A DNA stretch of 64,000 bases from Sorghum bicolor (Eukaryota > Streptophyta > Magnoliopsida > Poales > Poaceae): assembly GCF_000003195.3 (NCBI RefSeq), contig NC_012874.2, positions 1,147,001 through 1,211,000 of the forward strand, written 5' to 3'. Of the stretch, positions 46,701 through 56,353 are shown in pieces. The notes under the pieces were generated by a model. That model made no database searches. It had not been told where the DNA came from and saw only the letters and a list, made by a program, of their open reading frames with translations. Every line of letters starts with the position of its first letter. Positions within the stretch are counted from its first letter, which is position 1. Made by a program: the position numbers and the translations under genes.

Positions 46701-47448
46701 GAACAGACAGTGAGGGGTGTTAATTAAAATAGCAGGTTGGATGAAAACAAAAAAAAACAGTGGAGCACAATAGGACGGTCTAAAACCAAGACAGTGACAG
46801 TAAGCTAAGCTCTCAAGTTAAATTCCCTTTCAGCACACATCAAGGTCTTTGTACTAAAACAAGTCAACGGGTATTCAACAAAGTAATCACATAATCACAT
46901 GGAAAGATCTAATCTTCACCGCATCTACCTGAAGACCACACGACTAATAATAAACAGAAATTTGGGCACCTGTGGTCAAACCTTCAACTACACTGTATGT
47001 CTCTATCCAATCCAACCGCCAGTCCACGCATGGGTGATCTAACAGAGACCAACCGCCAGTCCGGCGGCCGGGAGGAGGAGGAGGAGCAATCTCGTCGCGT
47101 CGTGCTATGGTGCTGAGATTCCGGTAACTCACCTCCCCTGTCGACGAGCAAGAAGGTGGGGAACGCCCCCGGCTTGGCCTTGTAGGAGATGTCGAAGTCG
47201 TCGAAGCTCTTGCAGGCCTTCCTGTTGGCCTTGGGGTAGGCGACGAAGCCGACCATGGTGCCGCCGTACTGGGGCACCCCGAAGTTGCCAATGGCGCACT
47301 CGTAGGTGCCCTTGAGGTCGTCGGGCGCCGTCACCTTGAGGCTGTTCTTCTCCACCACGAACCTTCCCTGGCAGCAGCCCAGCAGCAGCGCCACGGACAC
47401 CAGCAGCCATATCCGCAGCGCCGCGCTGGCGGCGGATCGGGACCCCAT
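43738..47448 (-). CDS. Vacuolar sorting receptor (VSR/BP-80 family), twelve exons
   Basis: Type-I membrane receptor that carries soluble vacuolar proteins from the Golgi/TGN to prevacuolar compartments. Exons on the minus strand: 47448-47133, 46641-45952, 45873-45785, 45694-45625, 45535-45452, 45335-45259, 45134-45053, 44969-44887, 44757-44700, 44530-44402, 44144-44038, 43836-43738. All joins are GT-AG and in frame, giving 627 residues, the usual family length. Seen: a signal peptide (~1-27), a PA domain ('[23 protein letters not shown]', 'ITIPSALI'), a Cys-rich central region ('[21 protein letters not shown]'), and EGF-like repeats ('CLENNGGCW', 'CEINNGGCW', '[13 protein letters not shown]'). 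A transmembrane helix spans ~567-588, and the cytosolic tail has the AP-binding tyrosine motif YMPL at ~609. No lesion is seen; likely functional. The last intron holds a perfect-looking foldback. The 12-kb Mutator-like element begins ~640 bp upstream of the start. Confidence 0.92.
43891..43981. repeat. 32-bp inverted repeat (foldback) in the last VSR intron
   Basis: Arms 43891-43922 (GGATGGTGCTCCAAATGGAT...) and 43950-43981 pair at about 29 of 32 positions across a 27-base loop. It could be a tiny MITE or a hairpin RNA precursor. Confidence 0.7.
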
Positions 47449-47800
47449 GCTCCGTCCGGGCTCTGCTCTGCGGTCCGCAAGCACCCAGCTGGGGATTGGA
47501 TTGGAACTGGTGGTGTCTGCGGCTCGATCCGCGCAGGATTGATCAATCTTGCAGCCGTGCGGCCTCCGAGAACGTCGGAGGGGAGCGGAAAGATTGGATT
47601 TTTTTGACGGTCGGAGTAGGGCGAGAGAGTTCTACACTGCTCAGATTGAGGAGTTGGAGTGCGAGGGGTTTGGTTTCGGGAGAGGGGAGACGCGAGAGGT
47701 GGCGAAGGAAGCGGAAGGACGCGGTGTAGAAGCCTCGTGGTGAACCAAGACCAGAAGCAGAAGGAACACGTGACCAAAGCCAGGCCAGGCCAGCAAGTTA
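47449..47800 (-). promoter_or_regulatory. 5' UTR and promoter side of the VSR gene
   Basis: A GC-rich stretch directly upstream of the VSR ATG with no intact coding frame conserved to anything recognised. It is bounded on the far side by a MITE, so the proximal promoter is only ~350 bp. Confidence 0.5.
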
Positions 47801-48043
47801 GGCCTCGTTTAGTTCCAAATTTTTTAGCAAAATGAGCACTGTAGTAATTTCGTTTGTATTTGACAAATATTGTTCAATCATGGACTAACTAGGCTCAAAA
47901 GATTCGTCTCGTCAATTCCGACTAAACTGTGCAATTAGTTTTTATTTTTATCTATATTTAATACTCCATGCATACGTCTAAAGATTCGATGTGACGGGGA
48001 ATCTGAAAAATTTTGCAAAATTTTTGGGGAACTAAACAAGGCC
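47801..48043. mobile_element. MITE, GGCCTTGTTTAGTTC family, TSD TTA
   Basis: 243 bp, GGCCTCGTTTAGTTCC to GGGAACTAAACAAGGCC, with TTA on both sides (47798-47800 and 48044-48046). The core 'GATTCGATGTGACGGGGA' matches the copy at 60091. It ends 46 bp before the Mutator-like element. Confidence 0.9.
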
Positions 48044-48089
48044 TTACTAGCAGCATGTGGTTTCTTTTTCTTCGCAATGAAGTATTAAC

Positions 48090-48650
48090 GTAGTTTTTTT
48101 TGCAATTTGGCCCTTTTTTAAAACAATTTTTACAATTAGACCCCTCGTGAAACAATTTCTAAAAATAGACCGTTTTTCGGCGTTCTCATACAGTACGCCG
48201 TGGTATGTGGCTCGGCATCGTATGAGGCAACGCCGAGGTGGTGCCACGTCATCAACGACCATGGTCGTCGAAAACACGTGGCGGAGCACGGCGTGAAATG
48301 ACATAGCGCCGAGCCACATACCTCGGCGTTAAATGACCTAGCGCCGAGGTCAGCGGTTGGACACAGCGAGGCCCAATTCGCACGGCGGCCCACATACCTC
48401 GGCGTTTTGCCCTTTATCGCCTAGCCTCATAGCTCGGCGTCACACGACTCGACGCCGAGCTCTGGCTAACCAGCCCGGGCCAAGGCCCCTTCTTCTTCCT
48501 CTCTTCATTCTGCCTTTGTGCCCATCCCCTTTTTTCTCTTCCTCTCTCTTCCCACGAACCCTAAATCCTAAAACCAAGCATAGAGGTGTCGGATCGAGGC
48601 TTATAACGGTTTCCTAAGGTACTACTCCTTCCCCTCTTCCATTTTATCCA
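48090..48650 (+). repeat. Left terminal inverted repeat of the MULE
   Basis: It matches the right TIR from the tip through a pyrimidine-rich leader and on past a shared splice donor: AAG|GTACTACTCC here at 48619 and GAG|GTAATACTCC at the right end, both followed by TTCCCCTCTTCCATT. It contains several CTCGGCGT and ACGCCGAG motifs (48177-48465). It therefore probably supplies promoter, 5' UTR and first donor for the GRF gene. Confidence 0.8.
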
Positions 48651-48978
48651 TTGGGATCTTGTTTTTAGTGGTGGTTTTTTATGGAATATGTCATTAATAG
48701 TTTGCTTCATGTCATTTGTGAAATGTCTTTTATCCAATGAGTATTTGACTCAAATGCGTGTTTACTATGGTATAGTATGTACGATTCATGTCCTCATTTA
48801 GTGTTGTATGTTGTGGATTATGGTTTAGGGTTTGCTACTCTTTAGGGTTTTGCTACTCTTTAGTGCATTGGGCCACTTTGTTAACTTTTTAGTAAGTACG
48901 GTTCATGTCCTCTCTTAGTGTTGTATGTCTTGGTGCTATTAGATGTGGCATTAGTTATAGTAACACTTGTTGATGTAG

Positions 48979-50777
48979 ATGATGAACCTATATCGAGTAG
49001 AGTATTGGAAAAAAACGCGGTCGACCGAGGGAGCTATATGCGGACGCCTCTTGTGTGGATGCCCCGGTACCTCCGGACCTCCCGGTTCCAAATTGTGATT
49101 GTCAAAAGCCGGCAGAAGTGATGCAATCTAGGCATCCTAACACCGCTGCACGGTGTTTCTACACATGTGGCCAATTCAATGTAAGTTTATGAAATTGTGT
49201 TTGAATTTTCAAAATGTAGGTTATGGTTGCACCAACGCTTTGCATGATTTATTTGTTTGTTTTTCTAGGACCATGAGAAGTGCTTCTTCTTCCAGTGGAT
49301 CGACGGCCCCGACAAGTTTGACCCACGGTTCTTGCTTTTTGCGGGTATTTGCCACGGGAAGTTTCCACGTGATCGCTTCAAACGTTGGGTGCCGCCACCA
49401 CCAAACCCCCCACCAATGATTTCTGAGGAGAAGGAAGTAGCTACGGCAAGACGCCTTGATGACCCTCCTAAGTGCTTTTGTGGTGACCAAGCTATGGTAG
49501 AGCAGACGCGAGGTCTTGAGTTTGTGTGTCCCAACAAGCATCCAGTAAGTCACTTTTCCTAGTATACCACTTTTGGTTTCTTACAAGTAATTTATATAGT
49601 TTGCTCGAAGTCCATTGATTTTCAATTGTGGCAGGATTATTCTATGGAAAAGTGTCATTTTAGAGAGTGGCTATATGGTCCGAAGTCTCATTGGCCGGAG
49701 GAAAAGAAGAAAAAGAATGACAGGATTATTACCGCAGCGCCTCCGGTTAAATGCAAGTGTGGTGTTGAGGCTAGCTACGGCTTAGTTCCTTCCGAACTAG
49801 GAGTCGGATATTTTTGTGGTCATATGGTAGACTACGATGTGGTGAGCTCCTGTTTTTTTTCAATAGTGCTAGAACAACAATATGTGTTCTTACTAATTAT
49901 CATCTCTTATTCAACATTAGAGCACTAGGAAATGTGACTGGGAGTATTGGCATGGGAAAAGAGACTTCTACCAAACCTGCGAGCAAAAGAAAGCACTAGG
50001 CATTAAGCTTCGATGCGGGAACCAACTGTTGGACAACTATGTGAAGTACTACAAAGAAGACGCACGTCGTGAAGCAAGAGAGGGCCGTCACAACAGCCCC
50101 GCAAAAGTAATGTGGGAGAAATGGAGGCTTGAAGGTATCAAGCAAAAAGAAGAGGAGAACTCTTGGAGAGCTGTACTTCAAGAGTATGACGAAATGAAGG
50201 GTTTAGAGAAAAGATTGTGTGCTAGTAAGTAATAATAATTTTAATGTCTGTTTCATGTCTTTTGTTTTTCTTCATTGTTAAAGAGATTGGATGCACCGGA
50301 GATTGGGCCGCTGATGTGGCTCGTTCAAGTTATTTGGAGAAGATAGCTATGGACAAGATGAAGAAGGATGAAGTCAAAGAGGCGGACGACAACATGGATG
50401 AGGAGGACAACTCAAGATTGGACGCTCTCGCCGAACTTGTGCTTGAGCACGATGCTTCTAAGATGGCTCAACAAGAGCATAATGTACATGTGCACAATGC
50501 AGACGAAACCAGCCGCACTACGGACTTTGTGTTGCAGGTGGAGGAGGATGAGGAGGAGGAATGGTATACACAAGCTGTGGATGAGGCGGAGGCTGCTTAC
50601 TATAGCCAAAAGAATTTGGTGGTAGAGCAGGAGGAGGACGATGAATGGTTAACACAAGCCGTGGATGAAATTGAGGCTGCTTACTACAGGCAAAAGGCGG
50701 AAAAGGCAAAAGGAGTGGTGGTGGAGGCTTGTGAGTCCGACGACGACGATTTGCTACCTGGCTACGTTTCTGGTTAG
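48979..50777 (+). pseudogene. GRF-type zinc-finger protein of the MULE, probable A-run frameshift
   Basis: Exons: 48979-49180, 49269-49544, 49635-49841, 49921-50224, 50284-50777, all with GT-AG borders and consistent phases. Three Cys-rich modules are seen: 'PNCDCQKPAEV' to 'CFYTCGQFN' to 'KCFFFQWIDGPDKFDPR' (GRF finger), 'PPKCFCGDQ' to 'KCHFREWLYGP', and 'PVKCKCGVEA' to 'KCDWEYWHG'. The C-terminus is acidic, with two copies of EW.TQAVDE.EAAYY.QK. The exon starting at ATG 48979 directly follows an acceptor, as in the transposase gene. Its frame joins the 'RGRPRELYADAS' frame only if the A7 run at 49009-49015 were six; as written it stops at ~49097. Without that shift it is ~493 residues. GRF fingers bind nucleic acid; the role in the element is unknown. 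It occupies the position of mudrB in MuDR. Confidence 0.75.
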
Positions 50778-51216
50778 AGGTCCATAATATTTGAGGATGT
50801 AATGGATTCTTTATGTGCTAGTCCGAACTAGTGGTACATGTCTATATATGTTGAGGACTTTTGTGCGACGCCATGGATTGCTTCTCCCATTAGTGGTACA
50901 TGTCCTTGTGACTTCGCCAACTCCTTCCCCATTAGGTAGGATTTTTATAGCCGAAGCCTTTATTTGTTGAGGGGAAACGAGTCCAATTTGAAGTTATTAA
51001 ATAAGTTAATTTATAAAGAAAAATTTAATAGTTTGGTCTCCAAACAAATGAAAAAAATAAAACCTAATTAAACAATCTGTATATATTCTAATTTGTAAAT
51101 ACTTAAGTAAAATTAAAATTTACTAAATAGTAGTAACTAAAAACGAGTCCAATTTCCATATGTTAGAAAAGGAAACTAAAAAATTAATGTAAAGCGAAGT
51201 TTAAAAAAGTCATCAG
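50778..51216. other. AT-rich interval inside the MULE
   Basis: 3' flank of the GRF gene. No gene or clear repeat is seen. Confidence 0.5.
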
Positions 51217-51460
51217 GCTCGGCGTGATCTGGCTGCACGCCGAGGTTGGCAACCTCGGCGTGGCCACCACCGCGCACGCAGGGAGGTCCAGGTCTGCCCC
51301 CTACGTCGGCGTCAAATGAATAAACGCCGAGGTCCCATGCTCGGCGTGGCCTAGATGCACGCCGAGGTTGGCTACCTCGGTGTGTCGAGCACATCCAACT
51401 CAGAGAGGGCCAGGTTTGGCCCCCTACCTCGGCGTCAAATGAATAAACGCCGAGGTCTTG
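51217..51460. repeat. Internal 122-bp tandem repeat carrying TIR-type CTCGGCGT motifs
   Basis: Two units start GCTCGGCGTG at 51217 and 51339. Each contains GCACGCCGAGGTTGGC, then (T)CGGCGTCAAATGAATAAACGCCGAGGT. The same motif family fills both TIRs. It lies between the convergent 3' ends of the GRF and PMD genes. Confidence 0.85.
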
Positions 51461-51899
51461 GCTCAGCATTTTATTTATTTTCGCCAAATATTTTAGCCAT
51501 TGACAAAGTAATACAAATTGTTAATAGAAAACCATAGTCACATAGTAATACAAATTATATACGCACATACGTAAATAAATAATCGACACATATTCCATAC
51601 ATGAGCGCACAAGTTCAATCATAGTCCATACTTGATTGGATATTAGAGTAGCTCATACATAACATAGTCGTTCACACATAGTCCATACATGAGTTAATTA
51701 CACATTGTTAATTGGCGTTCACACATAGAGTTTGCACATAGTTCATTTGACATTGTCGAGCCATCCACAAAGTCGTTGAAGACAAAAGAAGCCGCTCATC
51801 CATATTGTGACCTGTGAACAAGATGTAGGGGGCACCTTAGGAACACACATATATGGGACAACGAAGGAACATGTAGGATGAAAGGTTTAAGTTTTTACC
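51461..51899. other. Gene-free interval inside the MULE
   Basis: AT-rich sequence between the motif cluster and the PMD stop codon. It includes repeated CATAGTCCATAC and TTCACACATAG words near 51610-51730. Confidence 0.5.
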
Positions 51900-53985
51900 C
51901 TAACGTGGATGCCGACCACCACGCCTTTCCCTTGGCAGCGCATGGGAACCGGGAGTGTACCTCTCGACAGATCGGGTCGCCCTTTGTGGACGTCCAGAGG
52001 TAGAGGCACCCTGCGTACCTTGTGGAGCATCACCCAGCTGTGACATGCCAATCTCTTCTTGGTCATCAACCCCATAACCCTCGCCTTCTCCTTGTCCTTG
52101 TTCCTCTTCAACTTCTATAGAAGCCCCAGCTCCATGCGTGGTAGACGGGCCAGCTCCTTCATAGCCGCCTGCTCCACGAAACTGTTGGGGCTCCACTACG
52201 CCGGTGGGTTGTCGACAACCAAGGCGGGCGGCTACCTTGCGCAGGCGATGCATTGCACGCTGCATGGAATACATATTATAATTGGGTAACAAATATATAC
52301 GGGCGAACAAATATATACGAGCTCGATGTTGGATTACCTGTAGGGCTGCTCGTAATTCGTTAGCTTCATCTGGAGCACCTGGAGGGATCATCAATGCCCT
52401 TCCTTGTTCAGCGACTGTCCTCATGATTTCGGTACCCTGCTCACAAATACTATGAGTATAAATCATTTGACAATAGACAACTGTCAACAAAATACAAATA
52501 CATTAGGACTAACCGCTCTAGACAGCACAGGAGAAATCTCAACTTGTCGGCCTGTCCTGGTGGCTTCATCGTAGGGGTTGTCGCCCTCATCTTCACTAGC
52601 AATGTCAGCGATGTCTTGCTCCGTCCATGCAGGCCTCAAGCACAACCTTGTCCTTGGCCCTAGCCAAGCGAGGTACTCATTGAACGCATTGTCGCGGTGC
52701 ACGGCATGAATTCTCATGTTATTCCGCTCATAACGTAGCCACTCATCAATGTATCTCTGGTGTTCGGCCTGCCAGTTCGTAATCTTCTTCTATCGCTGAC
52801 GATTCAACCTGTCAAATCGGGAAATGGTTAGTACAAGGACCATTAGAATTAACGAAATGGAAGAGTCAACTTTGAGAATTTAAGCGAGGTACCTATGTAG
52901 CTGCCAACTCGTGGAGAAGTCCTCCGGTGGACAAGGTTGGAGCCTACCAAATTGCCGGACGACACGGTGCGGGAGGTGGTACTCGACCGCGTAGAAACAT
53001 ATGAGGGGGCACCTCATAGTCCACAAATCCTCATCCGCCCTGCACACTGTCCTAAGTGCCAAGCCAAGGATCCTTTCCCTCCTGTACGGTCTCCACTCAA
53101 CCTGAAAACAACGACTGCGTTGAGTACTATGTCCATATAGATTGCTACAAGTCAAATAAATTGCTGGTAGACTTACGTGTTGTGGTTGAAGGGTGTCCAT
53201 CTCATTGGTGTAGCTAATGTAAGCGTGACGGGAGACGTGGTACACCCCGCTCGTACGCTCGTAGAGGTGAGCCACCGTAGGAGCAACGATTGTGTCCCCT
53301 TCCGGGAACCAAGCAGGTGGCTGTTGCATCCTATGTGGTCTTCCAACAGGAAGCCTCTCCCACATCCAAATCTGCATTCAAAAGGAAGAAGAACTGAGTA
53401 TCATAGGTCTATCATGAAATTAATGCCTTGCAAGTGAAAGGAAAGACTCAAATTATGTACCTGTAGAAGTGTCATGCACCCAGACATAGTAGAATGTGTA
53501 CCTCCAGCCCTCTGACAAGCCTCGCACAGCTGGCGGTACAAGAAATCCAAGATGGCTGAGCCCCAGCTTCTATTCCTAACGTCATCCCAATTTTGCAAGC
53601 ACGGGATGTACATCCAGGAAGCCGTGTCTCCAGTGCCATCCGGGAAGAGAACCGTACCGAACATGTGAAGAACATATGCTCTGCAGTAGTAGTTCACTGT
53701 GGCTTCATCAGCGTCTGGTGGACACTGATGCCACTGCTCTCGAAGCCACCTAAGTGGTACCCCTCTGCTCCTTCTCTTCTTCCCTGCCTCAAGCTCTGGT
53801 AGTGCACGTCCCAAGAAGTTATGCACTCGGTTCTCCCACCCTTCGGACTTAGTGTCTCCGGTCACTGGAAAACCTCTGATTCTCACTCCAAGGATCATGG
53901 CTGTGTCCTCTAGAGTGACGGTCATCTCTCCACAAGGGAGGTGGAAGGTGTGTGTCTCAGGACGCCACCTATCTGTCAACGCCGC

Positions 53986-55907
53986 TGAAAGGTCCTAATA
54001 TGGCTAGAGGGGGGTGAATAGCCTATTAAAAATCTACAAACTCACTAGAGCAAGAGGTTAGTAAAAAACAAAGCGAAGCTTTTTGCTCTAGCTCTAATGG
54101 GGTGTTTGCAAGCCACCTATCCAACAATTCTAGTTGATATAATCACTAGGCACACAAGAGCTATGTCACTACTTACACTAGAAAGCTACCTAAAGTTTCT
54201 ATACAAGTAAGTAAGCTACTCTAGTTTGCGGGAATGTAAGAGAGATGGTTCGAACTTTATACCGCCGCGTAGAGGGGATGAACCAATCAATAATGTGAAG
54301 TCCAATCACCGAGAGAAATCCAATGAATCAATCACAATGGAGGCACACAATTTTTCTCCCGAGGTTCACGTGCTTGCCGGCACGCTACGTCCCCGTTGTG
54401 TCGACCAACACTTGGTGGTTCGGTGGCTAAGAGGTGTAGCACGAACCTCGTCCTCACTAGGACACCACAAGAACCGACCCACAAGTGAGGTAACTCAATG
54501 ACACGAGCAATCCACTAGAGTTACCTTTCGGCTCTCCGCCGGGGAAGGTACAAGACCCCTCACAATCACCGGGAGATGGCCACGAACAATCACCAACTCG
54601 TGCCAATCCTCCTCCGCTGCTCCAAGCCGTCTAGGTGGCGGCAACCACCAAGAGTAACAAGAAAATCGCAGCTAGAACGATCCCCAAGTGCCACTAGATG
54701 CAATCACTCAAGCAAATGCACTTGGAATCACTCCCAATCTCACAAAGATGTTCAATCTATGAAGGAGATGAGTGGGAGGTGTTTGCTTAGGCTCACAAGG
54801 ATGTCAAGTATGTTAGAGTGCCGAGAGAGACATCCCCAAGCCGGCCAAACACGTATATATAGCCCCTCAAACAAATAGAGCCGTTGGCTCTTTCACTGGG
54901 CAAAACTCGGAGTCACCGGACGCTCTTAAAGGGGCACCGGACGCTCAACACCAGCGTCCGGTGCTCCAACTCAGCCCCGTGTCAGAGTCTAACGGTAACC
55001 TGCAGAGCACCGGACGCTTGAGCAAGTTAGTCCAGTGCACACCGGACCCGTGCGTAGAGAGCTCCGCAAACTTGCAGGGTCACCGGACGCTAAGCACCGA
55101 TAGCGTCCGGTGCCCACCGGACCCATGCGCAGAGAGGGTCGCAAAACGCCCGCACACCGGACGCTCAGGCCAGCGTCCGGTGCCTATCGTCCGGTGCCTT
55201 ACCCTAGCTGGGCCAGGCACTGTCTGCACCGGACGCTCAACACCAGCGTCCGGTGCTCCAGAAGCCAGCGTCCGGTGAGTGTTCCTCAGCGAGAAACACT
55301 CCCGCGACTACACCAAAAATTCCCATCGGCGCAATAGAAAATATGCACTTCATTTTCTCGAAAAGCGCCGAATCCCGCCTCGCAAGCTCGGCGGGAGGGA
55401 GAGAGGAACCCAACCTCTCTCTACCTTCCAAACTCCACCTCCTTCTCAAAGTGTGCCAACACCACAATGTGTAAACCAACATGTGCACGTGTGTTAGCAT
55501 TTTCACAATCATTTTCTTTGAAGGAGTTGAGTTAGCTCACTAGGTTCTAAATGCATGCACATGAACAATGACACCTAGTGGCACTTGATAACCGCTTAGC
55601 CAAAGAATTCCCCTCTTTATAGTATGGCTATCTATCCTAAATGTGATCACACCCTCTATGGTGTCTTGATCACCAAAACCAAAACCCTAAGCAATACCTT
55701 TGCCTTGATCTCCATAGGGTTTTGTTTTTCTCTTTCTTCTTTTCCAAGTTGAGCACTTTGATCATCTTGTGGTCATCACCATCATCACCATGATCATCAC
55801 TTGCTCCATCACTTGGCATGTACCAACCTCATTAAGTCTACACACACTTAGTATAGAGGTTAGTATTAGGGTTTCATCAATTATCCAAAACCAAACTAGG
55901 GCTTTCA
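53986..55907. mobile_element. Solo-LTR-like insertion, 5-bp TSD GCCGC
   Basis: 1,922 bp starting TGAAAGGTCC and ending GGGCTTTCA (TG...CA), flanked by GCCGC at 53981-53985 and 55908-55912. Removing it and one duplication joins the PMD frame. A TATA-like TATATATA lies at about 54854. No gag or pol is present, hence solo LTR or a non-coding LTR-type element. The plus-strand open frames inside are not coding. Confidence 0.8.
54900..55280. repeat. CACCGGACGCT / AGCGTCCGGTG palindromic modules
   Basis: CACCGGACGCT occurs about six times and its inverse AGCGTCCGGTG about five times, often paired a few bases apart (CGGACGCTCAACACCAGCGTCC). They lie downstream of the TATA-like box in the solo LTR, so they would be transcribed as short hairpins. 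Confidence 0.85.
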
Positions 55908-56353
55908 GCCGCTGGGTTGAAAGGTGGAGTACCGCGACGGCACACACGAGCGACTGCAGCAAGGTTGGCCCTCTTCAATAGGGGCGTGTACCTCTCGTCG
56001 TACACCATGCTTGTAGCAGCCTCGTGGGTCATGGGTCTCAAACAGTGGAGCACCTGCAATGAAAACAACAAAGAGAAACAAACGAAAGTTATTCAAATGA
56101 AAAATGGATGAAAACAAGTAATAAGTAATACAAGTAATACAAGTGGTAAAAGAAGGGTACCTCTCCATCCTCGATCCTCCGAGCTTGATGTTTCTCATTG
56201 AACCTCGGGTCAAGCAGGGTTCGATCCATACTGTAACATAAGTGAGAACAAAAAGTTAGTATGAAAGTAACATTACATAAATAAGACATATTATGTAAAT
56301 TACAAAAAGGGAAACCTAAACAATTGTATAACACATGTAAAAGTAGTGAAATT

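Larger units (their letters stand above)
51900..56229 (-). pseudogene. Plant mobile domain (PMD/MAIL-like) protein of the MULE, interrupted
   Basis: Minus-strand exons: 56229-56161, 56053-53461 (interrupted by the 53986-55907 insertion), 53371-53177, 53101-52893, 52808-52514, 52436-52338, 52259-51900. Ignoring the insertion the frame is continuous at ~630 residues. PMD signatures: 'LLDPRF', 'YDERYTPLLKRANLAAVARV', 'TDRWRPETHTFHLPCGEMTVTL', 'MILGVRIRGFPV', 'CRAYVLHMFGTVLFPDG', 'VEWRPYRRERI'. The C-terminal part is low complexity (G, E, Q). Lesions: a 1.9-kb insertion, and an in-frame TAG at 52792-52790 just before 'KKITNWQAEHQRYIDEW'. PMD proteins (MAIN, MAIL1) act in genome maintenance and transposon silencing, and the domain is also known from plant transposons. 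Its start lies 125 bp downstream of the transposase stop on the same strand. Confidence 0.85.

Noticed and set aside
54226..55512. Several frames inside the 53986-55907 insertion
   Set aside because: They arise from CACCGGACGCT-type repeats in a solo LTR and show no gag, pol or other domain.
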